NCBI GenBank assembly: GCA_963699015.1
Contig: CAVOSX010000006.1
Location: forward strand, 248,001 to 312,000
Length of the DNA: 64,000 nucleotides
Direction: 5' to 3'
Origin: PALSA-505 sp963699015
Lineage (GTDB): Bacteria > Actinomycetota > Actinomycetes > Streptosporangiales > Streptosporangiaceae
Shown one piece after another: positions 41,857-49,667 of the stretch. Below the pieces are notes generated by a model. It made no database searches and had not been told where the DNA came from. It was given only the letters and a program-made list of their open reading frames with translations. Each line of letters opens with the position of its first letter. The first letter of the stretch is position 1. Both the position numbers and the translations under genes were made by a program.

Positions 41857-42645
41857 ATGCCGCTTCGGGTGCCGACTGGCCATGAGCAACCTGCGGGCCG
41901 GCGCTGGCGCGCGGTCGGCCGGGCGCCGGCGCTGGCCGGCGTCCTCGCCGCCGCCGTGGGCGTGCTCGCGGCCGGGTGCGCGGGCCCGGCCGGCGGTCAT
42001 GCCGCGGCGGCGCACGCGAGCGCGAGCACGCCGGCCGCGCCGGTACCGGGGGGCCCGTCCCCGTCGGCCACCCCTACGCCCAGGGCCGACGCTTCGCCGA
42101 GCGTGATCGCGGTGCCGCCGCCGCCCGCCGGCCTGCACCAGACCAGGGCGTTCCCGAGTGCGCACACCCGCGCCTTCCGCGCCGAGATGGCAGATCTGTG
42201 GGCAGCGGTGGTGACCGGCCGGGCCGGGCTCGCCCGCCAGGCGTTCTTCCCGCTGTCGGCCTATCAGCAGGTCAAAGCCATCTCCGACCCGGCCGCCGAC
42301 TGGCATACCCGGCTGTGGGCGGACTTCAGGCTCGACGTCGGTGCGGCCCGCCGCCTGGTGGGCCGCGGCACCAGCCTGGTCCGGGTGATCGTGCCCTCGG
42401 CGGAGGCCGCCTGGATCGATCCCGGCGTGTGCTTCAACTCGGTGGGCTACTGGCACGTCGGCGGCGCGCGGCTGGTCTACCGAAAGCACGGGCGGCTCCG
42501 CTCGATCGGCATCGCGTCGCTGATCTCCTGGCGCGGCCGGTGGTACGTCGTCCATTTCGGCGCCGTCCTGCGCAACGGCGGCTACGGGATCGTGGACCAG
42601 CCCGCGGCCGGACCCGGCGTTCCGGGACCGGTCGGCGGCTGCTGA
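41857..42645 (+). CDS. Lipoprotein of unknown function
   Basis: 262 residues. A type II signal peptide (RAVGRAPALAGVLAAAVGV, lipobox LAAGC) would anchor it outside the membrane. After a Pro/Ser/Thr-rich linker (residues about 40-85) comes a compact domain with FRAEMADLWAAVVTGRAGLA, FFPLSAYQQVKAISDPAADW, WIDPGVCFNSVGYWHVGGAR and SIGIASLISWRGRWYVVHFG. This looks like an actinomycete secreted family without assigned function. The start at 41857 shares its upstream region with the previous gene. Confidence 0.8.
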   Translation: MPLRVPTGHEQPAGRRWRAVGRAPALAGVLAAAVGVLAAGCAGPAGGHAAAAHASASTPAAPVPGGPSPSATPTPRADASPSVIAVPPPPAGLHQTRAFPSAHTRAFRAEMADLWAAVVTGRAGLARQAFFPLSAYQQVKAISDPAADWHTRLWADFRLDVGAARRLVGRGTSLVRVIVPSAEAAWIDPGVCFNSVGYWHVGGARLVYRKHGRLRSIGIASLISWRGRWYVVHFGAVLRNGGYGIVDQPAAGPGVPGPVGGC

Positions 42646-42726
42646 CCTGCCCTGGCCGGGACGGCGGGCTGCCCGGCGCGGCGGCAGGCCGGTGCGCCGG
42701 GGCCGCGGACGGCTTAACGTGGGGGC

Positions 42727-43623
42727 ATGGATGACTCGCTGGCCGGCCGCGAGTACGCCGGCCACCTCAGCGACGCCGACCTGGCCCTGCTGGCCTCGGT
42801 CTGTGGCCCGGCTGCGCGCGGCTGCCGGCCGGACAGCGCCGCGGCCCAGGCCTCGTCGCTGCGCGCCGATCCGGCGGCGCTGCTGCGGATGCTGGAACAT
42901 CCCGGCCTGTTCCGGGCGGTGCTAGGCCCGGACCAGGCCGACCGCGGATGGGCGGTTCCGGCATCTCCCTTTCTGGTGTTCGCGGTGCTGGTGCAGCGGG
43001 CCGCCGCCGAGCTGGGCTCGATGGACTACGTGCCGGAACGCACCGGGCCGCGTCAGCGGGTGCCGCTGTTCGACGCGCCCGCGCTGCGGGAGTTCCTGGG
43101 AGCCCCGGCCCGGCGGCTGTTCCTCGCCGAACTGCTGGCCTCGTTCACCCGGGTGGCCAGCGGCAGGTACCGGGTCACGGCCGGCGGGCGGACGCGGACG
43201 CGCCGGTTCAGCGAACTCGACCCGGTCCGGCTGGCCGGGTTGCTGGAGGAAGTGCACGCCGCCGAGCGGCCAGGCGTATACCGCAGGCTCGGCGACGTGA
43301 CGCTGTTCCTGACCGGGGTGTTCCCTGGCTACACGGCCGACCGCGCGCTCGGGCCGGTGGACGCTGCCCGGCTGCTGCGCGCGGCCGGGCTGCCCGCCGC
43401 CGGGCAAGACCGGCTGGCCGGCCCGCCGGGCATCGAGCTGTGGGAGTACCTCGGCGCCCGCTGGTACCGAGCCGCCCGTGACCTGGCCCCGGTCAGCACG
43501 GCGCGGATCACGGTGGTCGGCGACGTGGCCGACCGGTTCCGGCAGGCGCGGCGGGTGCTCAACCACCTCGCCGACCAGTACCTGCTCGCTCCCGGCAACC
43601 CCTGGTTCGCCCAGCCCGCATGA
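42727..43623 (+). CDS. Conserved actinomycete protein of unknown function
   Basis: 298 residues from ATG 42727, 6 nt after TAACGT (leaderless). Soluble, helical, rich in Ala, Arg and Leu. Distinct stretches: FLVFAVLVQRAAAELGSMDY, AELLASFTRVASGRYRV, RRLGDVTLFLTGVFPGYTAD and HLADQYLLAPGNPWF at the end. I do not recognise a family name or catalytic motif. Position before the ParB-like gene (convergent) gives no further hint. Confidence 0.75.
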   Translation: MDDSLAGREYAGHLSDADLALLASVCGPAARGCRPDSAAAQASSLRADPAALLRMLEHPGLFRAVLGPDQADRGWAVPASPFLVFAVLVQRAAAELGSMDYVPERTGPRQRVPLFDAPALREFLGAPARRLFLAELLASFTRVASGRYRVTAGGRTRTRRFSELDPVRLAGLLEEVHAAERPGVYRRLGDVTLFLTGVFPGYTADRALGPVDAARLLRAAGLPAAGQDRLAGPPGIELWEYLGARWYRAARDLAPVSTARITVVGDVADRFRQARRVLNHLADQYLLAPGNPWFAQPA

Positions 43624-43638
43624 GGCAGTGCCCGAGGC

Positions 43639-44115
43639 CTACCGGCGCGGTCCCGGGCCCGGCGGCACGGTGGTGAGCACCTGGGTCACGTAGGCGTCGA
43701 TCTCCTGCTGGCCGGTGGTAGCGGCGATCGACACCCGGTGATGGCCATCGGTCACGAAATGCAGGCCGCCGACCCGGAAGACCTCGATTGGCGGGATCGG
43801 CTCACCGCGCCGCCTGGCCAGCGCCAGCCGTTCCCACCGGTAGCGCACCCGGTTGGAGGTGGGCCGGAACCGGCGGTCGAAGTCGTGCCGCGAATCGACG
43901 GTGCCGATGATCGTGTCCACCGGTATCGTCTGCAGCCCCAGCTGCCGCTCGCCGCGCCACCCGAGCGGGCAGACGACCTCGTCGAGCGGCACGATGCGGC
44001 CGCCGTCACCGTGCCCGCCGCGCAGGCGGCGCGCCAGCGCGGCCAGCACCTGGCGCCTCCTGGCCCGCAGGAAGTCGTTCTCTGCGTCTGCCTGCGGGAA
44101 CCCGGTATCTAGCAT
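43639..44115 (-). CDS. ParB-like N-terminal domain protein
   Basis: 158 residues from ATG 44115 (AAAGGCAGG upstream). Seen: DEVVCPLGWRGERQLGLQTI, PVDTIIGTVDSRHDFDRRFR, and the ParB/Srx core PIPPIEVFRVGGLHFVTDGH followed by HRVSIA. The GHHR motif is the CTP/nucleotide-binding or catalytic signature of the ParB/sulfiredoxin superfamily. There is no HTH or dimerisation domain, so it is not a chromosome-partition protein; stand-alone members can be nucleases or ATP-using enzymes. It is downstream of a 57-residue protein gene on the same strand. Confidence 0.8.
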   Translation of the reverse strand: MLDTGFPQADAENDFLRARRRQVLAALARRLRGGHGDGGRIVPLDEVVCPLGWRGERQLGLQTIPVDTIIGTVDSRHDFDRRFRPTSNRVRYRWERLALARRRGEPIPPIEVFRVGGLHFVTDGHHRVSIAATTGQQEIDAYVTQVLTTVPPGPGPRR

Positions 44116-44198
44116 GGGCCTGCCTTTGCTGCTGTCGGTTCGCCCCCGGGCCGGCGGCCCGGGGTGGCGGTAATCGCGGTCAGCGCAAGGGTTGCGGG

Positions 44199-44372
44199 TC
44201 ACCGCCAGAGAGCCAGGCGGGCTGACACCGCGGCAGCAGGGTGAAAGATCCTGACCAGACGCGGGCCGCGCCGGCCAGCGGCGTCGCTGTCAAATTCGAG
44301 CTTGCGCCGCCGGAGCCGGACGACGTCCTCCTCGATCTCCACTCCGTGGCCCGGATAAGCGATATTCCTCAT
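44199..44372 (-). CDS. 57-residue protein upstream of the ParB-like gene
   Basis: Start ATG 44372 has a strong GGAGGAC ribosome site 6 nt upstream. The product begins MRNIAYPGHGVEIEEDVVRL, then RRRKLEFDSDAAGRRGPRLV, strongly alternating acidic and basic. No family recognised. It lies 83 bp before the ParB-like gene, in the same direction; likely one transcript. Confidence 0.6.
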   Translation of the reverse strand: MRNIAYPGHGVEIEEDVVRLRRRKLEFDSDAAGRRGPRLVRIFHPAAAVSARLALWR

Positions 44373-44539
44373 GGCACTGTCCTCCTGGCCTCGACGTGCG
44401 GCCGTGACTTCGATCTGCACTCTCGAGACTCGCGGTAAGCAGCCGCCCGGCGCATCGGGCGGATGCCGTATCTGCCGGCGTCCGCGCGGCGGCGGCCCGG
44501 CTAAGCAGCCTTAGCGGCCATAGCCGGTAGGCTCCGGTG

Positions 44540-46198
44540 GTGGCCAGCGAACAGCCCGGGGCCGCGGCGCTGCTGGTGCGCTGCCTGGAGCGGGAGGGCG
44601 TCACCGTCGTGTTCGGCCTGCCGGGCGAGGAGAATATCCGCTTCACCGATGCGCTGGCCCGTTCGCCGATCCGGTACCTACTGGTGCGGCACGAGCAGGC
44701 CGCATCATTCATGGCCGAGATCTACGGGCGGCTGACCGGGCGCGCCGGGGTGTGCTCGGCCACGCTCGGCCCCGGTGCCATCAACCTGCTGCTCGGGGTG
44801 GCCGACGCGACCACCAACAGCTCGCCGGTGGTGGCGCTGTCCGCGCAGGTCGGCCTGAACCGGATCTACAAGGAGTCGCACCAGAGCGTCGACCTGGTGT
44901 CGATGTTCTCGCCGGTGACCAAGTGGGCGGACCTGATCCTCACCCCGGACGCGGTGCCGGAGATGGTCCGCAAGGCTTTCAAGCTGGCCCAGACCGAAAG
45001 GCCCGGCGCGGCGTACCTGGCCGTGCCGGAGGATATCGAGGCCATGCCCGCACCGGAAGGGCTGGCCCCGCTCAGCGTGAACGTCCCGCGCCCGGACGAG
45101 CCGTCACGCTCGCAGATCGAGCGGGCCGCGGCGGTGCTGGCCGGCGCGCGGCGGCCGATCGTGCTGGCCGGCCACGGCGCCGCCCGGGCAGGCGCGCAGA
45201 GCTCCCTGGTGCGCTTTTCGGAGGACCTCGGCCTGCTGGTGGCCACCACCTTCCACGGGAAGGGCGTGTTCCCCGATGACCACCCGAACGCCCTCGGGGC
45301 GGTGGGTTTCATGCGGCATGACTACGTCAACTTCGGCTTCGACGAAGCAGACGTCATCATCAGCGTCGGTTACGAGCTGCAGGAGTTCGACCCGGCCCGG
45401 ATCAACCCCGGCGGGGACAAGCAGATCCTGCACCTGAGCCGGTTCCCGGCCGAGGTCGATGCCAGCTACGACGTCGAGGTCGGCGTGCAGGCCGACATCG
45501 GCCGGACGCTGGACGCCCTGGCGGCTGCCACCGCCCGCCGGTGGGAGCCGGGGGAGACGGGGGAGAAGATCCGCGCGCTGCTGGCCGACGAGCTGGCCCG
45601 CGGCGCCGCCGATGACAGTTTCCCGGTCAAGCCGTCGCGAGTGGTGTCCGATACGCGGGCCGCGCTGGGACGCTCCGACATCGTCCTGGCCGACACCGGG
45701 GCCGTGAAGATGTGGATGGCCCGGCTGTACCCGACCTACGAGCCCAACACCTGCCTGACCTCCAACGGGCTGTCCACCATGTCCTTCGCCCTGCCCGGCG
45801 GCATAGGCGCCAAGCTGGCCGCGCCCGGCCGCCGGGTGCTGGCCGCGGTGGGTGACGGCGCTTTCCTCATGCACTCCCAGGAGATCGAGACCGCCTTGCG
45901 CGAGCGCATCCCGCTGGTCGTGCTGATCTGGCAGGACGACGCGTACGGGCTGATCAAGTGGAAGATGGACCTGGAACTCGGCCACGACGTGGCGACCGGG
46001 TTCGGCAACCCGGATTTCGTCGCCTATGCGGAGAGCTTCGGTGCCCGCGGCTACCAGGTGAGCTCGGCCGGCGACCTGCTGCCCGTGCTCACCGAGGCCC
46101 TGGCCCTCGACACCGTGTCGGTGATCGCCTGCCCGGTCGATTACTCCGAGAACCTCCGGCTCACCGACACGCTCGGCGAGCTGACCGGGCCGTTCTGA
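44540..46198 (+). CDS. Thiamine-diphosphate enzyme, catabolic acetolactate synthase type
   Basis: 552 residues (GTG 44540; GTG 44537 is adjacent). TAGGCT ends 6 nt before 44540. Seen: VVFGLPGEENIRFTDAL, the catalytic Glu in LVRHEQAASFMAEIYGRLTG, SATLGPGAINLL, and the ThDP-binding VGDGAFLMHSQEIETALRER through DAYGLIKWKMDLELG. The QEIETA and DDAYGLIKWK stretches match AlsS-type acetolactate synthases, which condense two pyruvates to acetolactate. It has no nearby regulatory subunit, which also fits the catabolic type, and no acetolactate decarboxylase is in the window. Related decarboxylases cannot be excluded. Confidence 0.85.
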   Translation: MASEQPGAAALLVRCLEREGVTVVFGLPGEENIRFTDALARSPIRYLLVRHEQAASFMAEIYGRLTGRAGVCSATLGPGAINLLLGVADATTNSSPVVALSAQVGLNRIYKESHQSVDLVSMFSPVTKWADLILTPDAVPEMVRKAFKLAQTERPGAAYLAVPEDIEAMPAPEGLAPLSVNVPRPDEPSRSQIERAAAVLAGARRPIVLAGHGAARAGAQSSLVRFSEDLGLLVATTFHGKGVFPDDHPNALGAVGFMRHDYVNFGFDEADVIISVGYELQEFDPARINPGGDKQILHLSRFPAEVDASYDVEVGVQADIGRTLDALAAATARRWEPGETGEKIRALLADELARGAADDSFPVKPSRVVSDTRAALGRSDIVLADTGAVKMWMARLYPTYEPNTCLTSNGLSTMSFALPGGIGAKLAAPGRRVLAAVGDGAFLMHSQEIETALRERIPLVVLIWQDDAYGLIKWKMDLELGHDVATGFGNPDFVAYAESFGARGYQVSSAGDLLPVLTEALALDTVSVIACPVDYSENLRLTDTLGELTGPF

Positions 46199-46242
46199 CC
46201 GGCCAGGCCAGCGGCGGTCCGCCGGGTCCGCAGCGGCACGGG

Positions 46243-48759
46243 CTACAGCTGTCCGACGTCGGTCACGCGCAGCACGGCCGCGCCAGCCTCATCCGAGGCC
46301 GCCAGGTTGACCCGCGCGCTGATGCCCCAGTCGTGGTCTGCGGCCGGGTCGTCGAGGATCTGGCGCACCGACCAGTGGCCGCCGGGCCGGCGGTCACCAT
46401 TCTCCTCGATGATCAGCATGCTGGGACCCCGTGCGTCGGCCCCGGTGCCGATCTCGTCATGCTCGGCAAAGTACGGCTCGAGGGCTCCGGCCCAGGCACC
46501 GGCGTCCCAGCCCGCCCCGGCATCCAGCTCGCCAAGCTCGTCGTAACGGCGCAGGGCCGCGAGCTCGACCCGGCGGAATAGCGCGTTGCGCACCAGCACC
46601 CGGAACGCCCGCGGGTTGGCCGTCACCGGCGGCGGCCCCTCGTCCGGCCGGGTGGCAGGCACCTCGTCGGCGCCCGCGCGCAGCCGCTCCCACTCGTCGA
46701 TCAGGCTGGAGTCGACCTGGCGGACCAGCTCGCCCAGCCACTCGATCAGGTCACCCAGCTCCTCGGTCCTGGCCTCTTCGGGGACCGTCTGCCGCAGTGC
46801 CTTGTAGGCGTCGGCCAGGTACCGCAGCACCAGTCCCTCGCTGCGGGACAGGCCGTAGAAGCCGATGTACTCGGTGAAGGTCAGTGCCCGCTCGTACATG
46901 TCCCGCGCGACCGACTTGGGCGCCAGCTCATGGTCGGCGACCCAGGGATGACCCCGCCGGTAGATGTCGTAGGCGCCGTCGAGCAGGTCGGCCAGCGGCA
47001 TCGGGTAGGTGACCTCATCGAGCAGCTCCATCCGCTCCTCGTACTCGATGCCGTCCGCCTTCATCTGCGCCACCGCCTCGCCGCGGGCCCGGAACAGCTG
47101 CGCCGCCAGCGCCTCCCGCGGGTTGTCGAGGGTGGCCTCGATCACCGAGAGCACGTCCAGCGCGTATCCCGGCGCCTGACGGTCCAGCAGCTCGATCGCT
47201 GCCAGCGCGAATGGCGACAGCGGCTGGTTCAGCGCAAAGTCTGCCTGCAGGTCCACGGTCAGCCGCCAGCTCCGGCCCAGCTCGTCGGGCTCGTCCAGCC
47301 GCTCCACCACGCCGCCGGCCAGCAGCGCGCGGTAGATGGCGAAGGCCCGCCGGATGTGCCGCCGCTGCGCGGCCGGGTCCTCGTGGCTGGCGGTGAGCAG
47401 GTGGCGCATCGACGTGAACGCATCGCCCGGACGGCCGATCACGTTCAGCAGCATCGCGTGGCTGACCGCGAAGCTGGACTGGAGCGGCTCGGGCTCCGCG
47501 GCCACCAGCCGTTCGAAGGTAGGCGGGCCCCACGAGACGAAGCCGTCCGATGGCTTCTTGCGCACCACCTTGCGCCGCTTCTTCGGGTCGTCGCCGGCCT
47601 TGGCCAGCGCCCGCTCGTTCTCCACTACGTGCTCGGGGGCCTGCACCACTACCGAGCCCGTCGTGTCGTAGCCGGCCCGGCCCGCCCGCCCGGAGATCTG
47701 GTGGAATTCCCGGGCCTGCAGCAGCCGTGACCTGGTCCCGTCGTACTTGGAAAGCCCGGTGAGCAGCACGGTGCGGATCGGCACGTTGATGCCGACGCCG
47801 AGCGTGTCGGTGCCGCAGATGACCTTCAACAGGCCGGCCTGGGTCAGCGTCTCGACCAGCCGCCGGTACCGGGGCAGCATCCCGGCGTGGTGCACGCCGA
47901 TGCCGTGCCGGACCAGCCGGGACAGCGTCTTGCCGAAACCGGCGGTGAACCGGAAGTTGCCGATCATCTCGGCGATGGCGTCCTTTTCCGCCCGGGTGCA
48001 GACGTTGATGCTCATCAGCGCCTGCGCCTGCTCCACCGCGGCCGCCCGGGTGAAGTGCACGACGTAGACCGGCGACTGCTTGGTGTCGAGCAGCTCGCGC
48101 ACGGTCTCGTGCAGCGGGGTGAGCACGTAGGAGTAGGTCAGCGGCACCGGCCGCTCCGCCGAGCGGACGACCGCGGTGGCCCGCCCGGTGCGCCGGGACA
48201 GGTCCTGCTCGAACCGGCTGACGTCACCGAGCGTGGCTGACATCACGACGAACTGCACCTGGGACAGCTCGATCAGCGGCACCTGCCAGGCCCAGCCGCG
48301 GTGCGGATCGGCGTAGAAGTGGAACTCGTCCATCACCACCTGGCCGACGTCGGCCCGCTCCCCGTCGCGCAGCGCGATGTTGGCCAGGATCTCCGCGGTA
48401 CAGCAGATGACCGGGGCGGCGGCGTTCACGCTGGCGTCGCCGGTCATCATGCCGACCCGGTCCGGCCCGAATATCTCGCATAGGGCGAAGAACTTCTCCG
48501 ACACCAGCGCCTTGATCGGCGCGGTGTAGAAGCTCCGGACGCCCTGCGCCAGGGCGGCGAAGTGCGCGCCGGCGGCGACCAGGCTCTTGCCCGACCCGGT
48601 CGGGCTGCTCAGGATCACATTGGCCCCGGACACGATCTCGATCAGGGCCTCCTCCTGGTGCGGGTACAGGCTGAGGCCCTGCTGCTCGGCCCAGCCAGCG
48701 AAGGCGTCGAAGACCGAGTCGGGGTCGGCAGCAGCAGGAAGCTGAGCGATGAGGGGCAT
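46243..48759 (-). CDS. Ski2-like DEAD/DEAH-box RNA helicase with DUF3516
   Basis: 838 residues from ATG 48759 (GGAAG about 10 nt upstream); the longer frame to 48861 adds a non-conserved start. Seen: Walker A SSPTGSGKSLVAAG, motif Ia TAPIKALVSEKF, Walker B variant VVMDEFHFYADPHRGWAWQV, SAT motif VVMSATLGDVSRF, helicase C block HHAGMLPRYRRLVE, CGTDTLGVGINVPIRTVLL, QISGRAGRAGYDTTG, then a long C-terminal DUF3516 region (SFAVSHAMLLNVIGRPGD, ERMELLDEVTYPMPLADLLD). This is the actinobacterial relative of Ski2/Mtr4-type helicases, thought to unwind RNA for decay. Convergent with the ThDP enzyme. Confidence 0.93.
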   Translation of the reverse strand: MPLIAQLPAAADPDSVFDAFAGWAEQQGLSLYPHQEEALIEIVSGANVILSSPTGSGKSLVAAGAHFAALAQGVRSFYTAPIKALVSEKFFALCEIFGPDRVGMMTGDASVNAAAPVICCTAEILANIALRDGERADVGQVVMDEFHFYADPHRGWAWQVPLIELSQVQFVVMSATLGDVSRFEQDLSRRTGRATAVVRSAERPVPLTYSYVLTPLHETVRELLDTKQSPVYVVHFTRAAAVEQAQALMSINVCTRAEKDAIAEMIGNFRFTAGFGKTLSRLVRHGIGVHHAGMLPRYRRLVETLTQAGLLKVICGTDTLGVGINVPIRTVLLTGLSKYDGTRSRLLQAREFHQISGRAGRAGYDTTGSVVVQAPEHVVENERALAKAGDDPKKRRKVVRKKPSDGFVSWGPPTFERLVAAEPEPLQSSFAVSHAMLLNVIGRPGDAFTSMRHLLTASHEDPAAQRRHIRRAFAIYRALLAGGVVERLDEPDELGRSWRLTVDLQADFALNQPLSPFALAAIELLDRQAPGYALDVLSVIEATLDNPREALAAQLFRARGEAVAQMKADGIEYEERMELLDEVTYPMPLADLLDGAYDIYRRGHPWVADHELAPKSVARDMYERALTFTEYIGFYGLSRSEGLVLRYLADAYKALRQTVPEEARTEELGDLIEWLGELVRQVDSSLIDEWERLRAGADEVPATRPDEGPPPVTANPRAFRVLVRNALFRRVELAALRRYDELGELDAGAGWDAGAWAGALEPYFAEHDEIGTGADARGPSMLIIEENGDRRPGGHWSVRQILDDPAADHDWGISARVNLAASDEAGAAVLRVTDVGQL

Positions 48760-48893
48760 AATGCTTCCATCGTGCCTGTTCCGCCGGGGTGGTCGCGACA
48801 GAACGTGAGGTATGCGACAGATGTGCGACTTAGATCTGTGACACTTCTGCGTGGCGGGCAACGGGTCCGGCCGGGTGCGGGGGGAGCATCGTC

Positions 48894-49640
48894 ATGACGA
48901 CCGGCGGGGGCGGTGCCGGCGATTCGCGCCAGGGCGTGCTGCTCAACCGGTTCTACCGGCAGGTCACCAGGCGGCACGGGGCCCGGCTCGGCCCGGGGCA
49001 CGACATCGCGGCAGGCGGCCACCGGCTCAGCGGCCGGCCAGCCGGCCGCGCCCTGAGGCCGGCCGAGATCCTGGAGGGGCCGCGGGGAAAGCACGTCAGT
49101 GTCTCCGGACCCCGGGCCCGCCGCGATGCGGACCGCGCCGTGGCGGCGCTGTACGGCGAGCACTATGCCACTCTCGTCCGGCTCGCGTCGCTGCTGGTCG
49201 ATGACGCGGTGACCGCGGAGGAGATCGTGCAGGACTCGTTCGTCGCCCTGCACGCTTCGCGGCGCAGGCTACGAGACGGCGACGGCGCGCTGCTCTGGCT
49301 GCGGCGCTCGGTGCTCCATCGCTCCCGCTCGGCAACCCGCCGCCGTGCTGCTGCGGAACCGAAGACACGGGGCCGGGCGGCCGGCGGGCCGGCCGGGCCG
49401 CGGCGGGCCTCAGCCGCGCCAGGCGGGCCGGCCGTCATCTCTGCGTTGCGCGGGCTGCCAGCCCGGCAGCGGGAAGCAGTGGTGATGCGCTACTACGCAG
49501 GCCTGCCCGAGGCGCGCGTAGCCGAGGTGATGGGGATCAGCAGGCGCGCGGCCAGGCAGCACACCGAGCGGGCTATGGTCGCCCTGCGCATGCTGCTGGA
49601 CGCCGCCGATGCTCCCGCCCTGTTAGATGCGGCCCGCTAG
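48894..49640 (+). CDS. ECF-type RNA polymerase sigma factor (SigE-like)
   Basis: 248 residues; GGGGGAG is 7 nt before the ATG. The first 80 residues are low-complexity and not conserved. Region 2 (residues about 83-145): LYGEHYATLVRLASLLVDDA, AEEIVQDSFVALHASRR. Region 4 (about 185-240): LPARQREAVVMRYYAGLPEA and VAEVMGISRRAARQHTERAM. It directs polymerase to a stress regulon that cannot be identified from here; no anti-sigma gene is adjacent. Transcribed divergently from the helicase. Confidence 0.88.
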   Translation: MTTGGGGAGDSRQGVLLNRFYRQVTRRHGARLGPGHDIAAGGHRLSGRPAGRALRPAEILEGPRGKHVSVSGPRARRDADRAVAALYGEHYATLVRLASLLVDDAVTAEEIVQDSFVALHASRRRLRDGDGALLWLRRSVLHRSRSATRRRAAAEPKTRGRAAGGPAGPRRASAAPGGPAVISALRGLPARQREAVVMRYYAGLPEARVAEVMGISRRAARQHTERAMVALRMLLDAADAPALLDAAR

Positions 49641-49667
49641 GGCCGCGGTCAGCAGCGCGCCCCGCGG

